Program-made: the position numbers and the translations under genes
Notes under the pieces: generated by a model
What the model was told of the DNA's origin: nothing
Databases searched by the model: none
What the model saw: the letters and a program-made list of their open reading frames with translations, nothing else
In this document: in pieces, positions 25,282-33,077 of the stretch
How positions within the stretch are numbered: the first letter of the stretch is position 1
Layout: every line of letters begins with the position of its first letter
Source: Crossiella sp. S99.2
GTDB lineage: Bacteria; Actinomycetota; Actinomycetes; Mycobacteriales; Pseudonocardiaceae
Reading direction: 5' to 3'
Length of the DNA: 64,000 bases
NCBI RefSeq assembly: GCF_023094165.1
Contig: NZ_JALMDK010000001.1
Location: forward strand, 1,054,001 to 1,118,000

Positions 25282-27313
25282 GCACCGACACCGGTCGAGG
25301 CCGGGACAGCCTGCTGGGCCACCAGATCGCCCGGCCCAGGTCCACCGCGAGCGCGGGCACCAGCAGCGAGCGCACCACCAGGGTGTCCAGCAGCACGCCG
25401 AAGGCGACCAGGAAGGCGATCTGGGCCAGGAACAGGATCGGTAGCACCGCCAGCGCGGCGAAGGTCGCGGCCAGCACCACCCCGGCCGAGGTGATCACCC
25501 CGCCGGTCACCGACAGCCCGACCAGGGTGCCGGCCTCGGTGCCCCGGCGCGCGGCCTCCTCGCGCACCCTGGTCATCAGGAAGATGTTGTAGTCGATGCC
25601 CAGCGCGACCAGGAACACGAAGGCGTACAACGGAACCCCGGGATCGGCGCCGGGGAAGTCGAAGACGTGGTTGAACACCAGCGCGGACACGCCCAGCGTG
25701 GCGGCGAAGCTGAGCACCACGGTCAGCATCAGCAGTAGCGGGGCCAGCAGCGAGCGCAGCAGCAGGGCCAGCACCACCAGGATCACCAGCACCACCAACG
25801 GAATGATCAGCGCCCGGTCCCGCAACGCGGTGTCCTGCACGTCCAGCTGGGCCGCGGTCGGCCCGCCCACCACCGCCGCCGCCCCTGGCACCGCGTGCAC
25901 CGCGGTGCGCAGCGCGCGCACCGCCTCGATCGCGGCCTCGCTGTCCGCGGCCGAGCGCAGGGTGGCGTTGATCTCCACCCGGCCGTCCACCACCTTCGGC
26001 AACGCCGCTGCCTCGGCCACGCCCGCCACCCCGCGGGCCGCCGCCAGCACCGGATCCACTGTCGCCGCCGAGGTCACGATCACCGCGGGCGAGCCGCTGC
26101 CGCCGGGGAAATGCCGTCCCAGCGCCTGTTGCCCGGACACCGAGTCCACTGTGGACAGAAAGACGTCGGTCTGGGCCACCCCGTCCGCCTTGAGCTGCGG
26201 CACGAAGGCCACCCCGAACAACAGCACCGCGGTGGTCAGCACCCAGGTCCAGCGCGGCCTGCGGCCCACCAGGTTCGCCACCCGGCCCCAGATCCCGTCC
26301 TTGGCCGCCACCGGTTTCCGCGGCCAGAAAGCGCCGCGCCCCAGCAACATCAGCGCGGGCGGCAGGAAGGTCAGCGCGGCCAGCAGCGAGGCGACGATGC
26401 CGATCGCGGCCACCGGACCGAGGCCCTTGTTCGAGTTGAGATCGCTGAACAGCAGGCACAGCATGCCCAGCACCACGGTCCCGGCCGAGGCGCAGATCGG
26501 TTCCAGGGAGGCCCGCCAGGCCCGCCACATGGCCAGTCGCGGCCCGGCCTGCCGCAGCTCCTCCCGGTACCGCGCCACCAGCAGCAGCGCGTAGTCGGTG
26601 GAGGCGCCGAAGACCAGGATGAACAGGATGCCCTGACTCTGCCCGTTCAACGTGAGCACCTGGTCCCTGGCCAGCCGGTAGACCACCGCGGCCGCGCCAA
26701 GCAAGGCCAGTCCGGCGCAGGCCAGCACCACCACCGGCAGCAGCGGACTGCGGTAGACCAGCACCAGGATCAGCGCCACCACCGCCGCGGTCACCCCCAG
26801 CAGCAACCCGTCGATGCCGCCGAAGGTGGCCGCGAAGTCCCCGACGATCCCGGCCGGTCCGGTCACGTGTGCGCGCAGCCCGCCGGGCAGGCCCTCGCGC
26901 ACCTTGTCCCGCAACGCCTTGACCGTCTCCCCGGCCCGGAACCCGTCACTGCCGTCCACCGGCGCCAGCGCCTGCGCCGCTTTGCCATCGGGCGCCGGAA
27001 CCACCGGGGACGCCGGTCCTTTGAGGCCGTCCACAGTGGACGCCCGCCGCACCGACCGGGCGATCGCGTCCTGATCCGCCGGCGTCAGCCCGGAATCGCG
27101 CTCGAAGACCAGCACCGCGGGCAGCACATCGGCCTCGGCGAAGAGTTTCTGCTCGTTCGCCGCCCTGGTCGCCTCCGCGCTGGCCGGCAGGAAGGAGGCG
27201 TTGTCATTGCGTTGGACCTGGGAGAGCTTGCCCAGGTCGGGCAGGCCGATCGCGCCGATCACGATCCAGGCGAGCAGGGCGAACGCGGGCAGCACAAGGC
27301 GAAGACGGGACAC
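25238..27313 (-). CDS. MmpL family RND transporter
   Basis: A 691-aa membrane protein with two MMPL domains, each with a periplasmic loop and a cluster of spans (GLLLGVTAAVVALILVLVYR; GASTDYALLLVARYREEL; GIDYNIFLMTRVREEAARRG). The paired GASTDY and GIDYNIF motifs carry Asp-Tyr pairs of the kind that conduct protons in MmpL3-like proteins. MmpL proteins move complex lipids across the inner membrane. The start is GTG 27313 after GGGGGT. Its C-terminal codons overlap the MFS gene tail to tail. Two copies of the GTCCACWGTGGAC palindrome lie within it. The short C-terminus lacks the long cytosolic tail of MmpL3. The nearby PKS suggests its cargo. Confidence 0.9.
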   Translation of the reverse strand: MSRLRLVLPAFALLAWIVIGAIGLPDLGKLSQVQRNDNASFLPASAEATRAANEQKLFAEADVLPAVLVFERDSGLTPADQDAIARSVRRASTVDGLKGPASPVVPAPDGKAAQALAPVDGSDGFRAGETVKALRDKVREGLPGGLRAHVTGPAGIVGDFAATFGGIDGLLLGVTAAVVALILVLVYRSPLLPVVVLACAGLALLGAAAVVYRLARDQVLTLNGQSQGILFILVFGASTDYALLLVARYREELRQAGPRLAMWRAWRASLEPICASAGTVVLGMLCLLFSDLNSNKGLGPVAAIGIVASLLAALTFLPPALMLLGRGAFWPRKPVAAKDGIWGRVANLVGRRPRWTWVLTTAVLLFGVAFVPQLKADGVAQTDVFLSTVDSVSGQQALGRHFPGGSGSPAVIVTSAATVDPVLAAARGVAGVAEAAALPKVVDGRVEINATLRSAADSEAAIEAVRALRTAVHAVPGAAAVVGGPTAAQLDVQDTALRDRALIIPLVVLVILVVLALLLRSLLAPLLLMLTVVLSFAATLGVSALVFNHVFDFPGADPGVPLYAFVFLVALGIDYNIFLMTRVREEAARRGTEAGTLVGLSVTGGVITSAGVVLAATFAALAVLPILFLAQIAFLVAFGVLLDTLVVRSLLVPALAVDLGRAIWWPSRLSRPRPVSVLSDAAAARRAARSG

Positions 27314-27434
27314 CGGGACCCCCTGGCGGCTGGGCGAGGAATCCCGATGATGAACGCCGCCACCGGCCCGCTGACCAGCCGAAGGTCGGGTGCGCCCGGT
27401 GTCCTGTCACACAGCCCGTCGGATCACCCCAGGA

Positions 27435-27836
27435 TCAGGGCAGCGACACCGGCGTCATCGTCCAGCGCCCGTCCAGGTGCACCGTCGGCACGTGCAGCAG
27501 GCCCCGGGAACCCTCCGGCCGCTGGTAGCTGATCGTCAGCTGCACCCGCCCCCTGATCAGCTCGGAGCGGGCGGAGATATCGGTGATCCCGGCCTCGGCG
27601 AAGCCGGCCACGGTGGCCTGGGCGGCTTCGTCGGCGCCGGACTTCAGCGAGACCAGTTCGGCCAGCTGGGCCGAGTCGGCGGCCTGTAGAGCCTCGGTGA
27701 CCCGGCCGGCCAGTTCCTCGACCGTCTGGGTGCCGCGCTCGGGGCGGTTGGAGATCATCATGATGATCGTGGCGATCCACACGATGCCGAAGAGCACGAT
27801 CCAGGAGCGCGGGCTGCGCGCGGCTTTGATGATCAT
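27435..27836 (-). CDS. Small membrane-anchored protein downstream of corA
   Basis: A 133-aa protein with one N-terminal membrane span (WIVLFGIVWIATIIMMI, about 12-28) and an extracytoplasmic domain of about 100 residues (VEELAGRVTEALQAADSAQ, then VQLTISYQRPEG, then LHVPTVHLDGRWTM). The domain has the look of an NTF2-like/Mce-associated fold, but no family was recognised. It starts 4 nt after the corA stop, so it is in the corA operon and may assist or modulate the channel. Confidence 0.65.
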   Translation of the reverse strand: MIIKAARSPRSWIVLFGIVWIATIIMMISNRPERGTQTVEELAGRVTEALQAADSAQLAELVSLKSGADEAAQATVAGFAEAGITDISARSELIRGRVQLTISYQRPEGSRGLLHVPTVHLDGRWTMTPVSLP

Positions 27837-27840
27837 GTCG

Positions 27841-28923
27841 TCACAGCCACTGGTTGCGGCGGAAGATGCGGTACAGGACGGTGCAGGCGATCAGGATCAC
27901 GATCAGCACGATCGGATAGCCGTAGGTCCATTTCAACTCCGGCATCACGTCGAAGTTCATCCCGTAGATACCGGCGATCATGGTCGGCACCGAGATGATC
28001 GCGACCCAGGCGCTGATCTTGCGCATGTCGTTGTTCTGCCGCATGGTGATCTTGGCCAGCACCGCGTCGATCAGCGTGGTCAGCATCTCGTCGAAGGTGA
28101 CGATCCGGTCGTGCACGGTGGTGAGGTGGTCGTCGACGTCCCGGAAGAAGGTGCGCACCTCATCGGGCACCAGCGGGATGTAGCCCTCGGCCAGCCGCCG
28201 CAGCGGGGTGGCCAGCGGACCCACCGCCCGGCGCAGCTCCATGACCTCGCGCTTCATCAGGTAGATCTGCTCCGGGTCCACCGCGCTGCGCGGGTCGAAG
28301 ACCTCCACCTCCAGGGTGTCGATGTCGTCCTCGACCGCGCTGGTGACCTCCAGGTAGGTGTCCACCACGTGGTCGGCGATGGCGTAGAGCACCGCGGCCG
28401 GGCCGAGCATCAGCTTGGCCGGATCCTGCTCCAGCTCGGCGCGCAGCCCGGCCAGCGCCTGGTGCTTGCCGTGCCGGACGGTGATCACGAAGTGGCGGCC
28501 GACGAAGACCATCACCTCGCCGGTCTCCACGATCTCATTCGCCGTGGTCGGCGACTCGTGCGCGACGTAACGCACCGTCTTGAGCACCATGAACAGGCTG
28601 TCGTCGTAGCGCTCCAGCTTCGGCCGCTGATGCGCGTGCACCGCGTCCTCCACGGCCAGCTCGTGCAGCCCGAAGGTCTCCGCGATGCTCTGGATCTGCT
28701 GCTCGTCCGGCTCGTGCAGACCGATCCAGACGAAGCCGGTGCCGCGCTTGCGGACCTCCTCCACCGCGCCGGTGTGGGTCCAGCGGCCCGGCAACCGCTT
28801 GCCGTCTACGTAGACACCGCAGTCCACCACATAAGCGGAAAGCGGCACGGGAATCTGCTGCGGCATGGCACTTCCGTTACGGGGAGCACGGCCGCGCAGG
28901 CCGAGCGTGGGCAGAACGGACAT
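27841..28923 (-). CDS. corA: CorA-type magnesium/cobalt channel
   Basis: A 360-aa CorA family channel. A large N-terminal cytosolic domain rich in acidic and helical segments is followed by two C-terminal spans. The selectivity signature GMN is at about 321-323 (AGIYGMNFDVMPEL), and the second span ends with basic residues (RIFRRNQWL). It mediates Mg2+ (and Co2+) influx as a pentamer. ATG 28923 with GGAG upstream is chosen; MPQQIP at 28866 is an alternative. The 297-bp upstream region holds a short ORF and a strong hairpin, suggesting attenuation. The small membrane protein follows in the same operon. Confidence 0.93.
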   Translation of the reverse strand: MSVLPTLGLRGRAPRNGSAMPQQIPVPLSAYVVDCGVYVDGKRLPGRWTHTGAVEEVRKRGTGFVWIGLHEPDEQQIQSIAETFGLHELAVEDAVHAHQRPKLERYDDSLFMVLKTVRYVAHESPTTANEIVETGEVMVFVGRHFVITVRHGKHQALAGLRAELEQDPAKLMLGPAAVLYAIADHVVDTYLEVTSAVEDDIDTLEVEVFDPRSAVDPEQIYLMKREVMELRRAVGPLATPLRRLAEGYIPLVPDEVRTFFRDVDDHLTTVHDRIVTFDEMLTTLIDAVLAKITMRQNNDMRKISAWVAIISVPTMIAGIYGMNFDVMPELKWTYGYPIVLIVILIACTVLYRIFRRNQWL

Positions 28924-28963
28924 GGAAGGCTCCAGTCGAACGCGACGCGAACACGGGTGTGCG

Positions 28964-28988
28964 GCCGGAACCAGGCTGGGGTTCCGGC
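28964..28988 (-). terminator. GC-rich hairpin in the corA leader
   Basis: A perfect 9-bp stem (GCCGGAACC and GGTTCCGGC, 7-nt loop) lies 41 bp before the corA start on the transcribed minus strand. It has no U tract, as is common for actinobacterial terminators. It is the likely terminator arm of an attenuator formed with the uORF upstream. Confidence 0.5.
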
Positions 28989-29019
28989 ACGAGAGCGCGT
29001 CCCGACCGGTCGATGGGTC

Positions 29020-29088
29020 CTACCTCGTTGTAGAAAGCCCACCGGTGAGGACGCGGTCGGTACTGGGAGGGTTGCTGTCCGTACTCAT
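29020..29088 (-). CDS. Upstream short ORF in the corA leader
   Basis: A 22-codon ORF beginning MSTDSNPPSTDRVL, with AGGAGGTGAG 9 nt before the ATG at 29088. A two-codon ATG CGA TGA frame at 29093 overlaps its start. Its Shine-Dalgarno (GGTGAG, plus coordinates 29094-29099) can pair with CTCACC inside the ORF (29044-29049). The adjacent CGCGTCC (29049-29055) can instead pair with GGACGCG (28996-29002) downstream. Such mutually exclusive pairings before the hairpin at 28964-28988 suggest translation-coupled control of corA. Expression is not proven. The rest of the 28924-29220 gap shows no other gene. Confidence 0.45.
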   Translation of the reverse strand: MSTDSNPPSTDRVLTGGLSTTR

Positions 29089-29220
29089 CGCATCTCACCT
29101 CCTCGGGGCCGTGGCCGGAACGGTGGATTCGCTCACAGACCGGTTGTCGAGACTACCCGTACCCGGGCAAGACTGTCCTCCCCGGTCTTGCTGGATCGGA
29201 CACCACCCTTGGGAGGCAGC

Positions 29221-29724
29221 GTGCAGTTCGGGCGGTACTTCGAGGAGTTCGAGGTCGGCGCGGTCTACAAGCACTGGCCGGGAAAGACGGTCACCGAGTA
29301 CGACGACCACCTGTTCTGCCTGATCACCATGAACCACCACCCGCTGCACCTGGACGCCCACTACGCGGGGGAGACCACCGACTTCGGCAAGAACGTGGTG
29401 GTCGGCAACTACATCTACTCGCTGCTGCTGGGCATGTCGGTGGCCGATGTCTCCGGCAAGGCCATCGCCAATCTGGAGGTCGAGTCGCTGCGGCACATCA
29501 AGCCGACCTTCCACGGTGACACCATCTACGGCGAGACCGAGGTGCTGGACAAGACCGAGTCCAAGTCCAAGGACGACCGGGGAGTGGTCTACGTGGAGAC
29601 CAAGGGGTACAAGCAGGACGGCACCGTGGTGTGCGTGTTCCGGCGCAAGGTGATGGTGCCCAAGCGCAGTTACGGCGAAGCCCGCGGCGGCGAGCAGCCC
29701 GGCCGCCCCGAGCCGAAGGTCTGA
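29221..29724 (+). CDS. MaoC-like hot-dog-fold protein
   Basis: A 167-aa single-domain protein of the MaoC/(R)-enoyl-CoA hydratase family (FEEFEVGAVYKHWPGKTVTE, MNHHPLHLDAHYAGET, GDTIYGETEVLDK). The usual hydratase dyad D-x-N-P-x-H reads NHHPLH here, so the catalytic Asp is replaced by Asn. This matches a subgroup often annotated as MaoC or mesaconyl-CoA hydratase-like, and hydratase activity is uncertain. GTG 29221 is preceded by GGGAGG. A DUF2332 gene follows after 5 nt in the same operon. Confidence 0.85.
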   Translation: MQFGRYFEEFEVGAVYKHWPGKTVTEYDDHLFCLITMNHHPLHLDAHYAGETTDFGKNVVVGNYIYSLLLGMSVADVSGKAIANLEVESLRHIKPTFHGDTIYGETEVLDKTESKSKDDRGVVYVETKGYKQDGTVVCVFRRKVMVPKRSYGEARGGEQPGRPEPKV

Positions 29725-29729
29725 GCCCG

Positions 29730-30821
29730 ATGAGCGCACCGGCCGCCGAGCGGCTGCGCGAGTTCGCGGCGGCGCAGTCCGCCGCCTCCCCGCTGTATGA
29801 ATGCCTGGCCGCGGGCGCCGCCGAGGACGCCGGGGTGACCGCCCTGGTGGGCGATGCCTCGCCCGAGTTGTTCCTGGCCGCGGCCCAGCGGGTGCTCTTC
29901 CGCGAGCCCTGGCACGCCCTGACCCGCTACTACCCGGCGCTGGGCGGCGCCGACGGTCCGGACGGCGAGCTGTGGCCGCTGTTCCGCTCCTTCGTGCTCG
30001 AACGCGCCGACTCGATCCGCCCGCTGCTGGCCGAGCGCTCGGTGCGGGAGGAGCTGGTCCGCCCGGCCGCGCTGCTCTACCCGGGCCTGGCCGTGGTGGC
30101 CAAGGAGGCGGGCAAGACCCCGATCGGCCTGGTCGAGGCCGGAGCTGGGGCCGGCTTCCGGCTGGTGCTGGACCGCTACGGCTTCCGCTACGCGGTCGCC
30201 GGCGGCGGGCCGGACATCAGCCGCGGCAAGAAGACGGCCCGGCTGGTGCTGGACTGCCAGGTCACCGATCAGGCGGGCAAACCGGCCGAGGCATTCGGCA
30301 AGCAGGCCAAACTGCCCGCGATCGCCGAACGGGTCGGCCTGGACGCGGACCCGGTGGACGTGGCCGACGAGGACGAGCTGACCTGGCTGGAAGCCTGCGT
30401 CCGGCCCGACCAGCCGCGGCGGCTGCGGCTGCTCCGGCTGGCCGCGGACGAGGTTGTGGCGGCCAAACCACCCCTGCTCCGGACCGACCCGGTCACCGGA
30501 CTGGCTGCCGCCGCGGCCCGGATTCCGGCGGAAAACCCCCTGGTGGTCACCAGTTGCGGCCTGCTCGACGGTCGTTCCGGCGACTTCGCGACGGCCTGGG
30601 TGGACGCGCTGCGCACGCTGGCGAGTCACCGTCCACTGTGGTGGGTCAGCCAGGAGAGTTACCCGGCCTTCCCGGCCGAACTTCGCGCGGAGGCGGCTCA
30701 CCTGGCCGAGGCGGACCGGGTGCTGAGCGTGATCAACTGGGTCGACGGCACGGTCCGGGTGCGCAGACTGGCTACCGCCGATCGGCTGACCCACGGACTG
30801 ACCTGGCTCGGTCCGAACTAG
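29730..30821 (+). CDS. DUF2332 family protein (copy 2)
   Basis: A 363-aa paralogue of the protein at 9755-10840, with the same order of landmarks: [58 protein letters not shown] and a C-terminal VTSCGLLDG strand. The glycine-rich VEAGAGAG loop corresponds to LEIGASGG in copy 1. It is in an operon with the MaoC-like gene, which hints at acyl-CoA metabolism. Function is unknown. Its TAG stop overlaps the stop of the convergent Nudix gene (shared CTAG). Confidence 0.8.
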   Translation: MSAPAAERLREFAAAQSAASPLYECLAAGAAEDAGVTALVGDASPELFLAAAQRVLFREPWHALTRYYPALGGADGPDGELWPLFRSFVLERADSIRPLLAERSVREELVRPAALLYPGLAVVAKEAGKTPIGLVEAGAGAGFRLVLDRYGFRYAVAGGGPDISRGKKTARLVLDCQVTDQAGKPAEAFGKQAKLPAIAERVGLDADPVDVADEDELTWLEACVRPDQPRRLRLLRLAADEVVAAKPPLLRTDPVTGLAAAAARIPAENPLVVTSCGLLDGRSGDFATAWVDALRTLASHRPLWWVSQESYPAFPAELRAEAAHLAEADRVLSVINWVDGTVRVRRLATADRLTHGLTWLGPN

Positions 30822-31267
30822 CCGGGCGAGGTTCCGGCCCTGGCGCCGGCGGGGAGCGCTCCCCACTCGGCGAGCGCCTCCGCCAAACCGGGCGAAAGGG
30901 ACCCTGCGCTGTGCAGTGCGTCGAAGATCACACCGTCGATCCAGGCCACCGCCGAAGCGTCGTCACCAGCCCGGATAAGCCCGGCGTTCGCCCGTACGGC
31001 GTAGTCGTGGATGACATAAACGCCGGTCGGTGACGGCCGCTCCACCGAACCGATCCAGCGATCGATCGCCCCGGTCAGCCCGGTCTCCTCGGACAACTCC
31101 CTGATCACAGCCCTGTGATCATCTTCTCCAGGCTCCACCCGGCCCCCCGGGATGGACCAGGAACCGGCTGAGGGAGGTTGGCCTCGACGGATCAGCAGAA
31201 TGCGTCCGATCGGGTCGAAGACGACTGCGCCGACACAGCGGACGCGCTGGTCCTGGGCCTCCGGCAT
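30818..31267 (-). CDS. Nudix hydrolase
   Basis: A 149-aa Nudix protein with the complete box [20 protein letters not shown] followed by ETGL, at about residues 42-66. It hydrolyses a nucleoside diphosphate linked to X, with Mg2+ bound by the Glu residues of REXXEE. The substrate (oxidised nucleotide, sugar nucleotide, CoA) cannot be read. ATG 31267 is chosen; a GTG at 31300 would add 11 residues. Tail-to-tail overlap of 4 bp with the DUF2332 gene. Confidence 0.88.
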   Translation of the reverse strand: MPEAQDQRVRCVGAVVFDPIGRILLIRRGQPPSAGSWSIPGGRVEPGEDDHRAVIRELSEETGLTGAIDRWIGSVERPSPTGVYVIHDYAVRANAGLIRAGDDASAVAWIDGVIFDALHSAGSLSPGLAEALAEWGALPAGARAGTSPG

Positions 31268-31316
31268 GACCACGGAGAGTAGTTCACCTGGGAAGGCCAC
31301 GTGATCCGCTGCCCCA

Positions 31317-31359
31317 AGTGCGGTACAAATCTGCCATAGCGCGGCGGAGTGCGGTACAA
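31317..31359. repeat. Direct repeats AGTGCGGTACAA before a small gene
   Basis: AGTGCGGTACAA occurs exactly at 31317-31328 and 31348-31359, spaced 31 bp (about three helical turns), in the gap between the Nudix gene and the divergent small-protein gene. It may be a tandem regulator site. Confidence 0.4.
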
Positions 31360-31407
31360 CGGTTCCGCAGGCGCCAACAAGGCCGTTAGCGGACGGGGTT
31401 GGTTTAC

Positions 31408-31569
31408 ATGAACTTGAAGAAGATCCTGATCTTCGCAGGTGTTGCTCTGGTTCTCTTCTTGCTCGTTACACAGCCAACGCAGGCAGCGGACGGCGTCACC
31501 GGCATCCTCGGCACGCTTCGTGGCGCGGCAGAGTCGATCATCACCTTCGTCCGGTCGCTGTTCAACTAG
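31408..31569 (+). CDS. Small exported or membrane-anchored protein
   Basis: A 53-aa protein starting [20 protein letters not shown], a typical signal peptide or membrane anchor. TQPTQAADG offers a possible signal peptidase site, and an amphipathic tail follows ([19 protein letters not shown]). It begins with a run of relatively AT-rich codons for this genome. The gene lies 19 nt upstream of the PH-domain membrane protein gene, so the two probably form an operon. I do not recognise a named family. Confidence 0.65.
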   Translation: MNLKKILIFAGVALVLFLLVTQPTQAADGVTGILGTLRGAAESIITFVRSLFN

Positions 31570-31588
31570 CGGCCGGGGGTAGCCACAC

Positions 31589-32149
31589 GTGTTCTCGCCT
31601 CGTGACTCAGACGAGTACCTGCTCGACACCGAGCGACGCGTCATCCGCGTGCGCCGGCACTGGGCCAGTCTGCTCTGGGACATCTTCGAGGCGATGGCGC
31701 TGCTCGCCGGAGCAGTGATGATCTCCTACCTGCTGCCACCGGATGCCTGGATCATCCAGAACCTCCTGTGGTACGCGGCGCTGGTCATCCTGCTCCGGTT
31801 CGCCTACATCGTCATCGACTGGTGGGTCGAACGACTGGTCATCACGGACAAACGCTTCATGATCACCAGTGGTGTGTTCACCACCAAGGTGGCCATGATG
31901 CCGGTGACCAAGGTGACCGACCTGACCTTCGAGCGGACCATGACCGGGCGGATGCTCGGTTACGGCACGATCGTGGTCGAGTCGGCCGGTCAGATCCAGG
32001 CGCTCAACAAGATCGAGTACCTGCCGAAGCCGGAGCAGATCAACGACGCCATCTCCGAGCTGGTGTTCGGTGACAAGAAGGCCCAGGCCGAGCGCTTCAC
32101 CATGATGAAGGCCAAGAAGCAAACAGCCGGTAAGAAGATCATCGGCTGA
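31589..32149 (+). CDS. Bacterial PH-domain (bPH2) membrane protein
   Basis: A 186-aa protein with two membrane spans (about 27-45 and 55-75: LWDIFEAMALLAGAVMISYL; LLWYAALVILLRFAYIVID) followed by a bacterial PH domain (RLVITDKRFMITSGVFTTKV, MMPVTKVTDLTFER, YGTIVVESAGQ). The C-terminus is Lys-rich. Members of this group sit in the membrane and are linked to envelope processes; the role is unknown. The start is GTG 31589 after GGGGGT. It follows the small protein gene and precedes the PHP gene by 13 nt. Confidence 0.85.
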   Translation: MFSPRDSDEYLLDTERRVIRVRRHWASLLWDIFEAMALLAGAVMISYLLPPDAWIIQNLLWYAALVILLRFAYIVIDWWVERLVITDKRFMITSGVFTTKVAMMPVTKVTDLTFERTMTGRMLGYGTIVVESAGQIQALNKIEYLPKPEQINDAISELVFGDKKAQAERFTMMKAKKQTAGKKIIG

Positions 32150-32162
32150 GTAGTCCACACTC

Positions 32163-33026
32163 GTGGACGTGCTCATCGACCTGCACGCCCACACGACCGC
32201 ATCCGACGGAACCGACACTCCGGCCGAGCTGATGGCCGCGGCGTCGGCCGCCGGACTGCACACGGTGGCCATCACCGATCACGACACGACGGCCGGCTGG
32301 GCCGAGGCTGAGCAGTCTCGCCCGGCCGGCCTTCGCGTGGTCCGGGGCGCGGAGCTGTCCTGCATCGCGCCGGACGGCCGGGGCGGCCAGGTGACCGTGC
32401 ACCTGCTGGCCTACCTGTTCGACCCGGACGCGCCCGCGATCGTGGCCGAGCAGACCCGGCTGCGCGCCGAGCGCCGCACCCGGCTGCGGCTGATCGCCGA
32501 GCGGATGGCCGCCGACGGGGTGCCGGTGGACCCGGACGCGATGTTCGCCGGACTGGCCCCCGACGCCTCGGTCGGCCGGCCGCACCTGGCCAGGGTGCTG
32601 GTCAAGGCCGGGCTGGTGCACACGGTGGACGAGGCGTTCGCGAAGTACCTGCGCGACGGCGGGGCCTACTACCTGCCGCGCACCGACACCCCGGTGCGGC
32701 GTGCGGTGGAGATGATCGCCGCGGCCGGCGGGGTGACCGTGTTCGCGCACCCCTTCGCCCGGCGGCGCGGTCCGGTGGTCGAGGCCGAGGTGATCAGGGA
32801 CCTGGTCCGGCACGGGCTGACCGGGGTGGAGGTCGACCACCCCGACCACGAGCCCGCCGACCGGGACGAGCTGCGCGCGCTGGCCCAGGCGGAGAACCTG
32901 GTGATCACCGGGTCCAGCGACTACCACGGCACCAACAAGACCGTCCGGCTGGCGGCCGAGACCACCGCGCCGGAGCAGCTGGAGGCGCTGGTGGCCAAGG
33001 CGAGCGCGGTGCCGGTGCTCGGCTGA
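32163..33026 (+). CDS. PHP-domain phosphoesterase
   Basis: A 287-aa PHP protein with all metal-site motifs: LIDLHAHTTASDGTD (about 3-17), AITDHDTT (about 36-43), RGAELSC, TVFAHPFARR (about 195) and GSSDYHGTNK (about 253). It resembles the YciV/RNase AM and trpH group, which hydrolyse 3',5'-nucleotide bisphosphates or short RNA ends. The GTG start at 32163 is 13 nt after the PH-domain gene. Confidence 0.88.
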   Translation: MDVLIDLHAHTTASDGTDTPAELMAAASAAGLHTVAITDHDTTAGWAEAEQSRPAGLRVVRGAELSCIAPDGRGGQVTVHLLAYLFDPDAPAIVAEQTRLRAERRTRLRLIAERMAADGVPVDPDAMFAGLAPDASVGRPHLARVLVKAGLVHTVDEAFAKYLRDGGAYYLPRTDTPVRRAVEMIAAAGGVTVFAHPFARRRGPVVEAEVIRDLVRHGLTGVEVDHPDHEPADRDELRALAQAENLVITGSSDYHGTNKTVRLAAETTAPEQLEALVAKASAVPVLG

Positions 33027-33077
33027 GTGTGACCGCCGACGCGGAGAGTGTCGGCAGGGGTGCGTACCGTGGGCGTC

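Larger units (their letters stand above)
16173..27041. repeat. Dispersed palindrome GTCCACWGTGGAC (five copies)
   Basis: Exact 6-1-6 palindromes lie at 16173-16185, 17409-17421, 22199-22211, 26145-26157 and 27029-27041, inside the PKS (two), ligase (one) and MmpL (two) genes. Each reads TCC ACA GTG GAC (or TCC ACT) in frame and encodes Ser-Thr-Val-Asp. A one-mismatch copy occurs at 40636 in another frame. The span given covers all copies; the DNA between them is coding. Confidence 0.6.

Noticed and set aside
28877-29098. 73-codon minus-strand ORF across the corA leader
   Set aside because: It has no domain, runs into corA in a different frame and competes with the better placed 22-codon uORF.
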